Source: Methylocystis sp. (GTDB lineage: Bacteria > Pseudomonadota > Alphaproteobacteria > Rhizobiales > Beijerinckiaceae). From it: a DNA stretch of 64,000 bases. Position 1 is the first letter of the stretch; each line of letters begins with the position of its first letter. The position numbers were made by a program, and so were the translations under genes. Location: assembly GCF_021731785.1 (NCBI RefSeq), contig NZ_JAKFWS010000013.1:1-64000 (forward strand). The letters are read 5' to 3'. The notes below the pieces were generated by a model. It searched no databases and was not told the DNA's origin. It worked only from the letters and a program-made list of their open reading frames with translations. Shown in pieces: positions 33,012 to 41,995 of this stretch.

Positions 33012-34144
33012 TCCTCATACTCTTCGCGCGCGCGAGAATCGGCGACGATGGCGGAGCCCACATTGCAGACGAGGTCGCCACGGGGAAAGATCGTCAGCGT
33101 GCGGATCGCGACATTAAAGCGAATGTCGCCATTGGGCGCGATCACGCCGAGCGACCCGCAATAGACGCCGCGCGCGGCGGATTCGAGATCGCGAATGATT
33201 TCCATCGCCCGAATCTTCGGCGCGCCGGTCACCGAGCCGCAGGGAAAAAGCCCGGTGAACACATCCCGTAACGTCACCTCGTCGCGCAACTGCGCCTCGA
33301 TGCCCGACGTCATCTGATGCAGCGTCGGATAGGTCTGGATGGTGAAGAGATCGGTCACCTTCACCGTGCCGACGACGGCAAGACGAGAAAGATCGTTCCT
33401 GAGCAGATCGACGATCATCAGATTTTCGGCGCGCGACTTTTCGTCTTCGACGAGATATTGCGCGCGCGCCATGTCTTCGGTGGGCAATGCGCCGCGCTGC
33501 GCCGTGCCCTTCATCGGGCGCGCACGGATTTCGCGACCCTTCGCCTCGAAGAACACTTCCGGCGACAGCGAGACGACGGTTTCAGCCTCCAGCGCAACGA
33601 CGCCGCCATAGGCGACCGGCTGGCGTTTCCGCAGGCCGCGATAGAGCGACAGCGGATCGCCGTCATAGCGCCCGTAAAGCGGGAAGGTGAGATTGATCTG
33701 ATAGACGTCGCCGGCGAAAATATACTCGCGGCACCTGTTGAATCGTTCGGCGTATTCTTCCTGAGACCAAGCCGGGGAAAGCGTTATGTCCGGCGGGGCG
33801 CCCTCGGCAGGCGGCAGCGACCAGGGCCGAGGCGCCCGGAATACGCCGAACAGGAGCAGCGGCGTGCGCGCCGTCGGCGTCGCTTGCGCGGCGAATTTCG
33901 GCTCCAGCGCATAGCCAAGCTCGTAGCCGGCGTAACCCGCAAGATAGAGGCCGCGTCGGGTGGCCGACTCCATGCGCGCAAAGGCCGGCGCGACGTCTTC
34001 CGGCGCGCGCGCGACGATGATTTCCTCCGGCTCATCGAACAGCAGCGCCTGTCCGCCGCTGCGGCCGTCTTCGAAAACGACGTAAGGCCGCGTCGGCGCG
34101 CCTCTTTGCGTCAGGACGGCGGGACGTTCGGCGGCGTCTTGCAT
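32960..34144 (-). CDS. pabB: Aminodeoxychorismate synthase component I
   Basis: Chorismate-binding enzyme of 394 residues that aminates chorismate for folate synthesis. The C-terminal half holds the family motifs ARPMKGTAQRGALP, ENLMIVDLLRNDLSRLA, IQTYPTLHQMTSGIEA, GLFPCGSVTGAPKIRAMEII and FNVAIRTL. The amidotransferase subunit PabA is not in the window. The ATG at 34144 is preferred over a TTG six codons earlier. The last 17 codons overlap the start of pabC in another frame, so the two are translationally linked. Confidence 0.93.
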   Translation of the reverse strand: MQDAAERPAVLTQRGAPTRPYVVFEDGRSGGQALLFDEPEEIIVARAPEDVAPAFARMESATRRGLYLAGYAGYELGYALEPKFAAQATPTARTPLLLFGVFRAPRPWSLPPAEGAPPDITLSPAWSQEEYAERFNRCREYIFAGDVYQINLTFPLYGRYDGDPLSLYRGLRKRQPVAYGGVVALEAETVVSLSPEVFFEAKGREIRARPMKGTAQRGALPTEDMARAQYLVEDEKSRAENLMIVDLLRNDLSRLAVVGTVKVTDLFTIQTYPTLHQMTSGIEAQLRDEVTLRDVFTGLFPCGSVTGAPKIRAMEIIRDLESAARGVYCGSLGVIAPNGDIRFNVAIRTLTIFPRGDLVCNVGSAIVADSRAREEYEECLIKARFLTGARATSA

Positions 34145-34267
34145 GTTTGGCGGAGCTTTCAATGGAAAGGGATGTTACATCAGGCCGTCCCAGTTATGAA
34201 ACGCCGCATCGTCGCGCAACCTTGGCTCTCGCTTTGCCCTCGCTGCGCGCGCAGGCTATGACGGCCT

Positions 34268-35110
34268 ATGTCGACATCCGCGCCGCTCCGGCTTCTGTTC
34301 ATCGGCGACGTGCTGGGCCGTTCGGGCCGGGAGGCTTTGTCTCGCTTCGTCCCGCGGCTGCGCGAAAAATGGGCGCTCGACTTCGTCGTCGTCAATGGCG
34401 AGAACGCCGCCGGCGGTTTCGGTATCACCGAGGCGATCTGCGACGAAATGCTGGGCCTGGGAGTCGATTGCGTCACCCTCGGCAATCACGCCTTCGACCA
34501 GCGCGAGGCGCTCGTCTTCATCGAGCGCCAGCCGCGGTTGCTGCGTCCGATCAATTACCCGCCGGGAACGCCGGGGCGCGGCGCCGGGCTCTATACGACG
34601 GCGCGCGGGCAGCAGGCGCTCGTCGTCAATCCGATTGGTCGCGTGTTCATGGAAGCGCTTGACGACCCTTTCGCGGCGATCGAGCGCGAACTCGGCGCCT
34701 GTCCGCTCGGCGTCGGCTGCGACGCGATTCTCATCGACATGCATGCCGAGGCGTCGAGCGAGAAAATGGCGATGGCGCATTTTGTCGACGGCCGCGCGTC
34801 TCTGGTGGTCGGCTCGCATACGCATACGCCGACCGCCGACGCGCAGATTCTGCCCGGCGGCACCGGCTATCAGACCGACGCCGGCATGACCGGCGATTAC
34901 GACTCTGTCGTTGGGATGGACAAGGAAGAGCCGCTGCGCCGCTTCCTGCGCAAGACGCCCGGCGCGCGCTATGAGCCCGCGAACGGCGAGGCGACGCTGT
35001 GCGGCGTGGCCGCCGAGATCGGCGCCAATGGGCTCGCGGCCATGATCGCGCCGGTGCGGCTCGGCGGCCGGCTGCGCGAAGAGTGGCCGGAGGCGTGGGG
35101 CGCACCCTGA
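34268..35110 (+). CDS. YmdB-family metallophosphoesterase
   Basis: 280-residue member of the TIGR00282/YmdB family of dimetal phosphodiesterases that act on 2',3'-cyclic nucleotides. Metal ligands are visible in LLFIGDVLGRSGREAL, VVVNGENAAGGFG, CVTLGNHAFDQ and VGSHTHTPTADAQI. The protein has the extended C-terminal half with YQTDAGMTGDYDSVVGMDKE. It stands alone; in related genomes it often follows a 5-formyltetrahydrofolate cyclo-ligase gene, absent here. In other bacteria YmdB affects biofilm and RNA turnover. Confidence 0.9.
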   Translation: MSTSAPLRLLFIGDVLGRSGREALSRFVPRLREKWALDFVVVNGENAAGGFGITEAICDEMLGLGVDCVTLGNHAFDQREALVFIERQPRLLRPINYPPGTPGRGAGLYTTARGQQALVVNPIGRVFMEALDDPFAAIERELGACPLGVGCDAILIDMHAEASSEKMAMAHFVDGRASLVVGSHTHTPTADAQILPGGTGYQTDAGMTGDYDSVVGMDKEEPLRRFLRKTPGARYEPANGEATLCGVAAEIGANGLAAMIAPVRLGGRLREEWPEAWGAP

Positions 35111-35130
35111 GCCGCGTTTCGCTGGAATTT

Positions 35131-36180
35131 CTAGCGAGACACTGCGCGATCGACGAAGGACGCCGCAAAATGCTGGATGAGGTTATAGAGGATAACCGGC
35201 AGCATCACTTGCGGATGCTCGGCAAGGGCCGTGGAGGCAAGCACCAGCGCCGTGCCGTTGTTATTCATCCCCAGACCGAACATCATCGAAGCCGTGTCCG
35301 CCCGAGTGGCGTCCAAGGCCCGGGCGAGACCGTAGCCAGCCGCGAACATTACGAGGCATAAGCCGCCGACGATCGCCAGAATCGCCGCCAAAAAATCCAA
35401 GTCGGGGTGAGCGACGACGTTTGGCAAGGACAACGCGGCGTTCGAATAATTGAGCAGCGCCAGCACGATCATATTAGCGATCTTCAGGTAGGGGCTCGCC
35501 ACTCCGACCCCGGCTTGCCCCACGATCCGATTGACCGCGAGTCCTAAAACCGTCGGCAGGATCACCCATGCGCCGAGAAAGGCGAATGCGCCGCCGGAGG
35601 CGAGTTCGTGCAGGTCCTCCGAATAGTCCCCGATCGTTACATAGCCGACCGCATGAAGAACGAACGGAGTCAGGATCGGGCTCAGCAGGGTCGTCATAAG
35701 CACGAGGGCGAGGCTCAGCGCCAGATTGCCATTCGCATTTTGTGACCAGGCAGTCGAAGCGCCCGCGATGGGCATGGAGGCGATCAGCGCCAGCCCAACG
35801 AGGATCTGCTGAACCTCTTGGGGGTTGTGCCAAAACGCCAGCGTACGACTCATCGCTGCGACGAATGCGAGCGGAACGAGAATGTTGGCGGCCAGCCCGG
35901 ACGCCAAAAGCTTCGGACGATCCAGAAGATTTCTTATGTCGGCGGTTCTCGCGGCGAAGCCGGCGTTGAAGAGTAAGAGCGCCAGCATCGTCGTGGGAAG
36001 CGAAACGTTCAGTTGCGCGGTAAGAATATCGCGCTGGCTGAATTCGACGTTGTGAATCCTCAGGCCGAACTCTGGCCAAAGCGCGGCCGCCACATAGGAC
36101 AGGCCGATGATATAGATGAAATAATGATGAATAAGCCGAACGAATGTTTGTATTTTACTCGAATTTTTTCGCATATTCAT
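35131..36180 (-). CDS. BASS-family sodium-coupled transporter
   Basis: 349-residue inner-membrane protein with about ten hydrophobic segments, of the bile acid:sodium symporter fold. Motifs include LALIASMPIAGASTAWSQNA, ending with the typical FGLGMNNNGTALVLAST near the C-terminus, where the crossover helix lies. Substrates in this family are organic anions such as pantoate, pyruvate or bile acids; which one applies here is unknown. The ATG at 36180 is followed by a Lys/Asn-rich cytoplasmic start; the frame is open 42 codons upstream but codes for nothing familiar. Confidence 0.82.
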   Translation of the reverse strand: MNMRKNSSKIQTFVRLIHHYFIYIIGLSYVAAALWPEFGLRIHNVEFSQRDILTAQLNVSLPTTMLALLLFNAGFAARTADIRNLLDRPKLLASGLAANILVPLAFVAAMSRTLAFWHNPQEVQQILVGLALIASMPIAGASTAWSQNANGNLALSLALVLMTTLLSPILTPFVLHAVGYVTIGDYSEDLHELASGGAFAFLGAWVILPTVLGLAVNRIVGQAGVGVASPYLKIANMIVLALLNYSNAALSLPNVVAHPDLDFLAAILAIVGGLCLVMFAAGYGLARALDATRADTASMMFGLGMNNNGTALVLASTALAEHPQVMLPVILYNLIQHFAASFVDRAVSR

Positions 36181-36361
36181 CGCGGTAATCCGCCGGATAG
36201 AAGGCGCTCGATAGGATGTCCTTGCATGAGTTTTTTGCAGGACCAGCGTTTGGGGAGGGAGCCCCGCGCCATCGCAGGCTTCGTCTACTCTACCCAGAAC
36301 CGGCAAGCTCGCTTAAATAGCAGTCAGCAGCGCCCCAGGGCGCCGGTCGGAGCGCGCCAAG

Positions 36362-37255
36362 ATGAAATGGGAAGATCTCCAGTCGTCCGAGAATATCGAG
36401 GATCGCCGCGGCCGAGGGCCGATGACGGGCGGCGGCCCCCGCATGGGCGCGGGCGGCATCGGCCTTGGCACGATGGTGGTTCTCGGACTGATCGGATGGG
36501 CGCTCGGCATCAACCCTGCGCTGCTTATCGGCGGCGCGCAGGTGATCAATAATATGCGCCAGGAGCGCGAAGTGGCTTTGCCCCGCCAGGAGGCTCCGCG
36601 GGAAAGCGCGCCAACCGATCAATTGGGGCGTTTCGTCGCCAAAGTGGTCGGCTCTAATGAGCAGGTCTGGTCGCAGGTGCTTCCGCAGCAAAAGGGAATG
36701 CGTTTCCAACCGCCGCGGCTCGTTCTCTTCAATGGCTACACCCAGTCGCGCTGCGGCACGGCGCAGTCGGCGATGGGACCGTTCTATTGTCCGCTCGACC
36801 AGCGCATCTATCTCGACACCTCCTTCTTCCGCGACATGGAGCGGCGCTTCGGCGGCGGCGGCGATTTCGCCTACGCCTATGTGATCTCTCACGAGATGGG
36901 CCATCACATCCAGAATCTGATGGGCATTCTGCCGAAGATCCAGCGCGCGCAGCAAATGGCAGGCAGCCGTTCGGAAGCCAATGCGCTTTCGGTGCGGGCG
37001 GAGCTGATGGCGGATTGCCTCGCCGGCGTTTGGGCCAACAACGCCAACAAGCAGAAGCCGATTCTCGAGGAAGGCGACATCGAGCAGGCGGTCGCTTCGG
37101 CGCAGGCGATTGGCGACGATCGCATGCAAAGAGCCACGCGCGGCTATGTGGTGCCGGACAGCTTCACGCATGGCTCGGCGGCGCAACGCACCCAGTGGCT
37201 GCTGAAAGGCTTGCGCACGGGGAGCGTTGACGCCTGCAACACGTTCGCGAACTGA
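36362..37255 (+). CDS. Neutral zinc metallopeptidase (YpfJ family)
   Basis: 297-residue membrane-anchored protease of the zinc_metallopep (KPN_02809/YpfJ) family. A Gly-rich cytoplasmic start is followed by one membrane segment (IGLGTMVVLGLIGWALGI), a linker, and the peptidase domain with CGTAQSAMGPFYCPLDQRIY, the zinc motif HEMGHHIQN at about residue 181, and NALSVRAELMADCLAGVW supplying the third ligand. It is divergent from the BASS transporter gene. Substrate unknown. Confidence 0.9.
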   Translation: MKWEDLQSSENIEDRRGRGPMTGGGPRMGAGGIGLGTMVVLGLIGWALGINPALLIGGAQVINNMRQEREVALPRQEAPRESAPTDQLGRFVAKVVGSNEQVWSQVLPQQKGMRFQPPRLVLFNGYTQSRCGTAQSAMGPFYCPLDQRIYLDTSFFRDMERRFGGGGDFAYAYVISHEMGHHIQNLMGILPKIQRAQQMAGSRSEANALSVRAELMADCLAGVWANNANKQKPILEEGDIEQAVASAQAIGDDRMQRATRGYVVPDSFTHGSAAQRTQWLLKGLRTGSVDACNTFAN

Positions 37256-37257
37256 AT

Positions 37258-37770
37258 CTATGAGACGCGACGAGCGCGGGTCGTCAGATCCGCGCCGCGC
37301 AGTTTGCGCGCCAATCGGCCAAAATCCGCACTTTGCGCCGCAGCGAGCGCATGTTTTGTCGCAATGAGGCCGACCGGCTGCGCCAGACCAGGCGCAAGGC
37401 GGGTGATCAAGGAATTCGGCGCCACACGAAGCGTTCTGGGCCGGGTGCTATCGCCATAGGCGAAAACATCGCGCGCCTCTTCAGCGAAGCCGCGCTCCAC
37501 CGCAAATCCGGCGAGGAGAAGGAAGATTTGGTCGCGCCGCGCCGCCTTCAGGGCTTGCGCAACGCCGTCGGCGCGCGGCGCTTCGATGAGCCTGCAGCCG
37601 GCTTCATCGGCGATTCCTTCCAGATCTCGCGTTGGCTCGGCGACGATTATGGCGTCGGCGACGAGCCCTTCCACGCATGACTCGATAAGCGAACCGAGGC
37701 TGCGCGCCACAGCCTCGCGGCGCAGCGGCGCCCTGGGAGAGTCGAATGCGATCAAAACAGCGCTCAGCAT
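37258..37770 (-). CDS. Hypothetical protein, glycosyltransferase-A-like fold
   Basis: 170-residue soluble protein I cannot assign. It starts MLSAVLIAFDSP, then shows an alternating beta-alpha pattern (ADAIIVAEPTRDLEGIADEAGC, RLIEAPRADGVAQALKAAR, IFLLLAGFAVERGF) as in GT-A nucleotide-binding domains, but no DxD motif is evident, and it ends with a basic helix LARKLRGADLTTRARRV. The 3' end lies two bases past the convergent metalloprotease stop. Its start is divergent from the NAD(P)HX repair gene. Confidence 0.6.
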   Translation of the reverse strand: MLSAVLIAFDSPRAPLRREAVARSLGSLIESCVEGLVADAIIVAEPTRDLEGIADEAGCRLIEAPRADGVAQALKAARRDQIFLLLAGFAVERGFAEEARDVFAYGDSTRPRTLRVAPNSLITRLAPGLAQPVGLIATKHALAAAQSADFGRLARKLRGADLTTRARRVS

Positions 37771-37889
37771 CTGGCTGACATAGCGGAAAGGCGCGCGTGG
37801 CGAAATGCGGCGCCGCATTAACGGGCGTTGCGTTTATCATTTGGGCGGCGCCCATTGCGCGGGTGACGCCCTTCGGTCACCATCGCGCC

Positions 37890-39419
37890 ATGCCCTCTGC
37901 TCTCCCGCTCGAAATCCTCACGACGGATCAAATGGCCCGCGCCGATCGCCTGACGATCGAGAGCGGCGTGCCCGCCATGAGTCTGATGGAAAGCGCCGCG
38001 GCGGCGATCGCGCGGACGACGAGCCAGATCCTGCAACGCACCAGTGGGCGGCGCGTGTTGGTGCTTTGTGGTCCCGGCAACAATGGCGGCGATGGTTTTG
38101 TCGCGGCGCGGCTGCTCCGCGCCCTGCGCTACAAGGTTCGCGTCGCCTCGCTGACGCCGCTCGACCAATTGCGCGGCGACGCAGCGCGGGCCGCCGCGGC
38201 ATGGCCCTGTCCGGTCACGTCCGCGCTCGCGTGCAGCTTCGACGGAGTCGATCTCGTCGTCGACGCGCTGTTCGGCACGGGCCTCGCGCGCGACTTGGAT
38301 CCCAACGCCTGCGACCTGGTGCGCCGCCTCAACCGCTGGCGTCGCGAGAGCGGGCAGAACGTCCTGGCCGTCGATATTCCAAGCGGCGTCGACGGAACCA
38401 CGGGAGCAGTGCGCGGCGCGGCTGTGGAGGCAGACGCGACCGTCACCTTCTTCCGCGTGAAGACCGGCCATCTGCTGCTGCCCGGACGTCTGCATTGCGG
38501 CCAGCTAACCTGCGCGCATATTGGCATTCGGTCTTCCGCGCTCGAGCCAATCGGCGTGACGACATTCGTTAATATGCCTCAGCTTTGGCGCGCCGAATTG
38601 CCTCTGCCGCAGATCGACGGCCACAAATATACGCGCGGCCACGTATTGGTTGTCTCCGGCGGCGCCTCGTTCACAGGCGCGGCCCGACTTTCGGCGGCTG
38701 CGGCGCTGCGCGCCGGCGCCGGACTCGTCACGCTCGCGAGCCCCGCCGATGCGCTCGCGGTCAACGCCAGCGCGCTGACGTCGGTCATGGTTCGGCCATC
38801 CGACGGCGCAAAAGGCCTCGCCAGGGTTCTCGCTGACGAGCGCAAGAACGCCGTCGCGATCGGTCCGGGGCTGGGCGTGAGCGACGAAAGCTGCGCGCAA
38901 GTCGAAACCGCCCTTGCGCCGCAGGCCTATCGCCGCGCCGCCGTGCTTGATGCGGATGCGCTTTCGAGCTTCGCCGGCGACCCTGAGCGATTGTGGCGCG
39001 CGACGCGCGCGGCTCCCGGCCCAGTGGTGATGACGCCGCACGCCGGCGAATTCGCGCGCCTTTTCGCCGCCTGCGAGGCCAATTGCGTCTGCCGCTCGAA
39101 ACTCGACAAGGCGCGCGCCGCCGCGAAGGCGAGCGGCGCGGTCGTGCTGTTCAAAGGGGCGGACACGGTCGTCGCCGCGCCGGACGGACGCGCTTCGATT
39201 CTCCCCTATGCGACGCCCTGGCTCGCCACCGCAGGTTCGGGCGACGTCTTGACGGGAATCATCGCCGGGTTACTGGCCCAGCGCATGGATGGATTTCTCG
39301 CCGCGTCCTGCGCCGCGTGGATGCATGCCCGCGCCGCCGAGTTTTTTGGTCCGGGGCTGATCGCCGACGACATCATCGCCGCCTTGCCGCAAGTGTGGCG
39401 GGAGCTGTGCGCCGTCTAG
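37890..39419 (+). CDS. nnr: Bifunctional NAD(P)H-hydrate epimerase/dehydratase
   Basis: Repairs hydrated NAD(P)H. The 509 residues contain an N-terminal YjeF_N epimerase (LTTDQMARADRLTIESGVPA, VLCGPGNNGGDGFVAARLL near 55-75, VDALFGTGL, AVDIPSGVDGTTG) and a C-terminal ADP-dependent dehydratase (GHVLVVSGGASFTGAARLSA, AIGPGLG, VMTPHAGEFARLFA, and ATAGSGDVLTGIIAGLLAQ). The ATG at 37890 starts the epimerase properly; 31 upstream codons are not conserved-looking. It is followed 257 bases later by the carbonic anhydrase gene. Confidence 0.94.
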   Translation: MPSALPLEILTTDQMARADRLTIESGVPAMSLMESAAAAIARTTSQILQRTSGRRVLVLCGPGNNGGDGFVAARLLRALRYKVRVASLTPLDQLRGDAARAAAAWPCPVTSALACSFDGVDLVVDALFGTGLARDLDPNACDLVRRLNRWRRESGQNVLAVDIPSGVDGTTGAVRGAAVEADATVTFFRVKTGHLLLPGRLHCGQLTCAHIGIRSSALEPIGVTTFVNMPQLWRAELPLPQIDGHKYTRGHVLVVSGGASFTGAARLSAAAALRAGAGLVTLASPADALAVNASALTSVMVRPSDGAKGLARVLADERKNAVAIGPGLGVSDESCAQVETALAPQAYRRAAVLDADALSSFAGDPERLWRATRAAPGPVVMTPHAGEFARLFAACEANCVCRSKLDKARAAAKASGAVVLFKGADTVVAAPDGRASILPYATPWLATAGSGDVLTGIIAGLLAQRMDGFLAASCAAWMHARAAEFFGPGLIADDIIAALPQVWRELCAV

Positions 39420-39610
39420 CCGAGGCAACCGGCTGAAGCGATTTGGCTTTCAGCGCGCCCGCCGCCAGCGTGGCGCCATTCAAATGTAAGCCGGCGGACT
39501 TGTCGCGACGGTCGGAGCTTCGTAGAGTCAGGCGTGCTTGAGCGAGGGCGCCTCTCAACGCTCGTGAAAAGCGTTTTGGTTCGCGCTCCCGGTCCAGGCG
39601 GCTTGCGTCG

Positions 39611-39628
39611 CTGTCATATTGCTGTCGC
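39611..39628 (+). promoter_or_regulatory. Candidate Pho box upstream of carbonic anhydrase
   Basis: CTGTCAT (39611-39617), ATTG spacer and CTGTCGC (39622-39628) match the PhoB direct-repeat consensus CTGTCAT-N4-CTGTCAC with one mismatch, 48 bases before the carbonic anhydrase start. If functional, the carbonic anhydrase-SulP unit would respond to phosphate supply. Confidence 0.35.
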
Positions 39629-39676
39629 AGCCGCAACGCTTCTCATCGCGGCGGCTGAGAAACCATCGGGCCTTGG

Positions 39677-40324
39677 ATGAAAGCCTTCGAAAAATTGCTA
39701 CTCGAGAACAAGGCCTGGGCCGAAGAGGTTCGGGAGCGCGATCCCGGCTACTTCGATCGCCTGTCGGCCGATCAGAAGCCGGAATTTCTGTGGATCGGCT
39801 GTTCCGACAGCCGCGTTCCCGCCGACATAATCGTCAATGCGCGTCCCGGGGCGATATTTGCGCATCGCAACATCGCCAATCAGGTGATCGCCACGGACTT
39901 CAATTGTCTCAGCGTCATTCAATATGCGGTGCAGGTGCTCAAGGTTCCGCATGTCATCGTCTGCGGTCATTATAATTGCGGCGGCGTTCGCGCCGCCCTC
40001 GACCGGCAGCGTCCCGATCTGACGCTGCTCAACAAATGGCTGATGCACATTAAAGACACCTATCGGATGCATAGAGATGAGATCGATGCGCTCAACTCTC
40101 AGACAGAACGCGCGAACCGACTTGTCGAACTCAATGTGATCGAGCAGGTGCTGCGTCTGTCGCAATTCTCCATTGTGCAGACTGCCTGGAAAGAGGACCA
40201 GCGGCCGATGCTGCACGGATGGGTGTTCGGGCTCGATGACGGAATATTGCATCAGCTCATTACATTGCCGCCGGGCAGCGACGTCGACGTCATTTATCAG
40301 CAACACGGCGGCGAGGATTTCTGA
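39677..40324 (+). CDS. Beta-class carbonic anhydrase
   Basis: Zinc enzyme of 215 residues that interconverts CO2 and bicarbonate in the cytoplasm. The ligands are Cys42 with Asp44-Ser-Arg46 (GCSDSRVPAD), His98 and Cys101 (VIVCGHYNCGGV). The pattern FAHRNIANQVIATDFNCLS and a C-terminal HGWVFGLDDGIL are typical of plant-type (Can) beta-CAs. Downstream, 36 bases away, is a SulP transporter gene, so the pair may concentrate bicarbonate. Bicarbonate is the substrate of PEP carboxylase, coded at the left end. Confidence 0.94.
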   Translation: MKAFEKLLLENKAWAEEVRERDPGYFDRLSADQKPEFLWIGCSDSRVPADIIVNARPGAIFAHRNIANQVIATDFNCLSVIQYAVQVLKVPHVIVCGHYNCGGVRAALDRQRPDLTLLNKWLMHIKDTYRMHRDEIDALNSQTERANRLVELNVIEQVLRLSQFSIVQTAWKEDQRPMLHGWVFGLDDGILHQLITLPPGSDVDVIYQQHGGEDF

Positions 40325-40360
40325 TCCGCCGCTTCGGCGCGAAGCCGCTAGTAGGAGAAA

Positions 40361-41932
40361 ATGGGCGTGTTCAGGAGGCATTTCGACTACTACTACCGCT
40401 ATCTCGATCACGACATTCCGGCAGGAGTCGTGGTGTTCCTCGTCGCGGTGCCGTTGTGCCTTGGCATTGCCGTCGCTTCCGGCGCGCCGCCGTTCTCCGG
40501 AATCATCGCGGGGATCGTCGGCGGTCTCATCGTCTCGATTCTGAGCGGCTCCCAGTTGAGCGTCTCGGGCCCCGCTGCAGGCCTTACCGTCATCGTCGCG
40601 AACGCGGTCGAAAAGCTTGGCTTCGACGCCATGTTGCTCGCCGTGGCGCTGGCGGGTCTGCTGCAAGTGGCGATGGGCTTTCTGCGGGCCGGCGTCATCG
40701 GCGCATTTTTTCCGTCCGCGGTCATCAAGGGCATGCTTGCGGCGATCGGTCTGATCCTGATCATGAAGCAGTTGCCGCACGCCGTCGGCTATGACGCCGA
40801 CGCTGAGACCGATCTGTCCTTTCTCGAGGACGACAGCCACACGCGTCTGTCCTTTCTCTGGGACGCCTTTGGTTCCTTTTCGACAGGAGCGGTGATCGTC
40901 AGCCTCGTTTCCGTGGCGATCATGCTTCTTTGGGACACGCCGCACATCAAAAAACACCGTTACCTGTCGCTGGCGCCTGGCCCGCTGGTCGCGGTGCTAT
41001 TTGGAGTCGGCTACAATATCGTCGCTCAGACGTTGTTACCCTCCCTGGCGATCGCTCCGCAGCATCTCGTCAACGTTCCGGCGATCTTCGGACCGATAGA
41101 TTTTGCGCGCGAATTCAGCTTTCCGGATTATACCCGGCTGGTGGACGTTCATATCTATGTGACGGCTGCGACTTTGGCGCTGGTCGGCAGTCTTGAAACC
41201 CTGCTCAGCCTCGAGGCTGTCGATAAGCTCGATCCGCTCAAGCGCGTCGCGCCGACCAATCAGGAGCTCAAGGCGCAAGGAGTTGGCAATTTCGTGAGCG
41301 GAATGTTGGGCGGCCTGCCGATCACTGCGGTAATCGTGCGCAGCTCCGCCAGCATCGATGCAGGCGCGCACACCAAGGCGGCGTCGTTTTTTCATGGCCT
41401 CCTGCTGTTGCTCAGCGCAATGTTCCTGTCGAGCGTGCTCAATTTGATCCCGCTCGCCTGTCTGGCGGCGGTTCTGATCTTGACCGGCTATAAGCTCGCA
41501 AAGCCAAAGCTGTTCATTCAGCAATATGAAAAGGGCTTCAACCAATTTGCGCCCTTCGCAGTGACGGTCGGCGCAATTCTTTTGACGGATCTTCTCAAAG
41601 GCATGGCCATCGGCATGGCCGTGGGACTCTTCTTCGTGTTGCGCGCCAATTATCACTCGGCGTTCACGCTTACCCGCGACGGCCGAAACTATCTTCTGCG
41701 CCTGCAAAAGGACGTGTCCTTCCTCAATAAGGCGCAGCTGCGCAGCTTGCTCGAGGACATCGAAGAGAACAGCTTTCTCATGATCGACGGCACGCGCGCC
41801 GGGTTTATCGATCAGGACATCATGGAAACGATTCAGGACTTCATAAAGGCCGCGAGCGACTACAACATTCGCGTCGAACTAAAGGAAATGCGCGGGCTCG
41901 AACCGGTCAACGGAATGGTTCCCGCGGAATAG
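40361..41932 (+). CDS. SulP-family anion transporter, probable bicarbonate carrier
   Basis: 523-residue inner-membrane protein. It begins FRRHFDYYYRYLDHDIPAGV, then the SulP core with VAVPLCLGIAVASGAPPFSG and SGSQLSVSGPAAGLTVIV, ten or more further hydrophobic segments, VGSLETLLSLEAVDKLDPLKR and MLGGLPITAVIVRSSASI, and a C-terminal STAS-like domain (FLNKAQLRSLLEDIEENSFLM). Cotranscription with a beta-carbonic anhydrase is the arrangement seen for bicarbonate transporters, although sulfate or other anions cannot be excluded. GTAGGAG precedes the ATG. Confidence 0.9.
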   Translation: MGVFRRHFDYYYRYLDHDIPAGVVVFLVAVPLCLGIAVASGAPPFSGIIAGIVGGLIVSILSGSQLSVSGPAAGLTVIVANAVEKLGFDAMLLAVALAGLLQVAMGFLRAGVIGAFFPSAVIKGMLAAIGLILIMKQLPHAVGYDADAETDLSFLEDDSHTRLSFLWDAFGSFSTGAVIVSLVSVAIMLLWDTPHIKKHRYLSLAPGPLVAVLFGVGYNIVAQTLLPSLAIAPQHLVNVPAIFGPIDFAREFSFPDYTRLVDVHIYVTAATLALVGSLETLLSLEAVDKLDPLKRVAPTNQELKAQGVGNFVSGMLGGLPITAVIVRSSASIDAGAHTKAASFFHGLLLLLSAMFLSSVLNLIPLACLAAVLILTGYKLAKPKLFIQQYEKGFNQFAPFAVTVGAILLTDLLKGMAIGMAVGLFFVLRANYHSAFTLTRDGRNYLLRLQKDVSFLNKAQLRSLLEDIEENSFLMIDGTRAGFIDQDIMETIQDFIKAASDYNIRVELKEMRGLEPVNGMVPAE

Positions 41933-41995
41933 CTGGGAGTCACGACATCGTCTCTCGGGAGAGGGTCAGAAGGCCAGCGCTCTGCCGACTTTTTT

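Noticed and set aside
39373-39636. Possible minus-strand gene in the gap before the carbonic anhydrase
   Set aside because: Basic, low-complexity translation that starts inside the NAD(P)HX repair gene; the gap is better explained as a promoter region.
39698-40957. 419-codon open frame antisense to the carbonic anhydrase and SulP genes
   Set aside because: His/Asp/Arg-rich shadow spanning two real genes.
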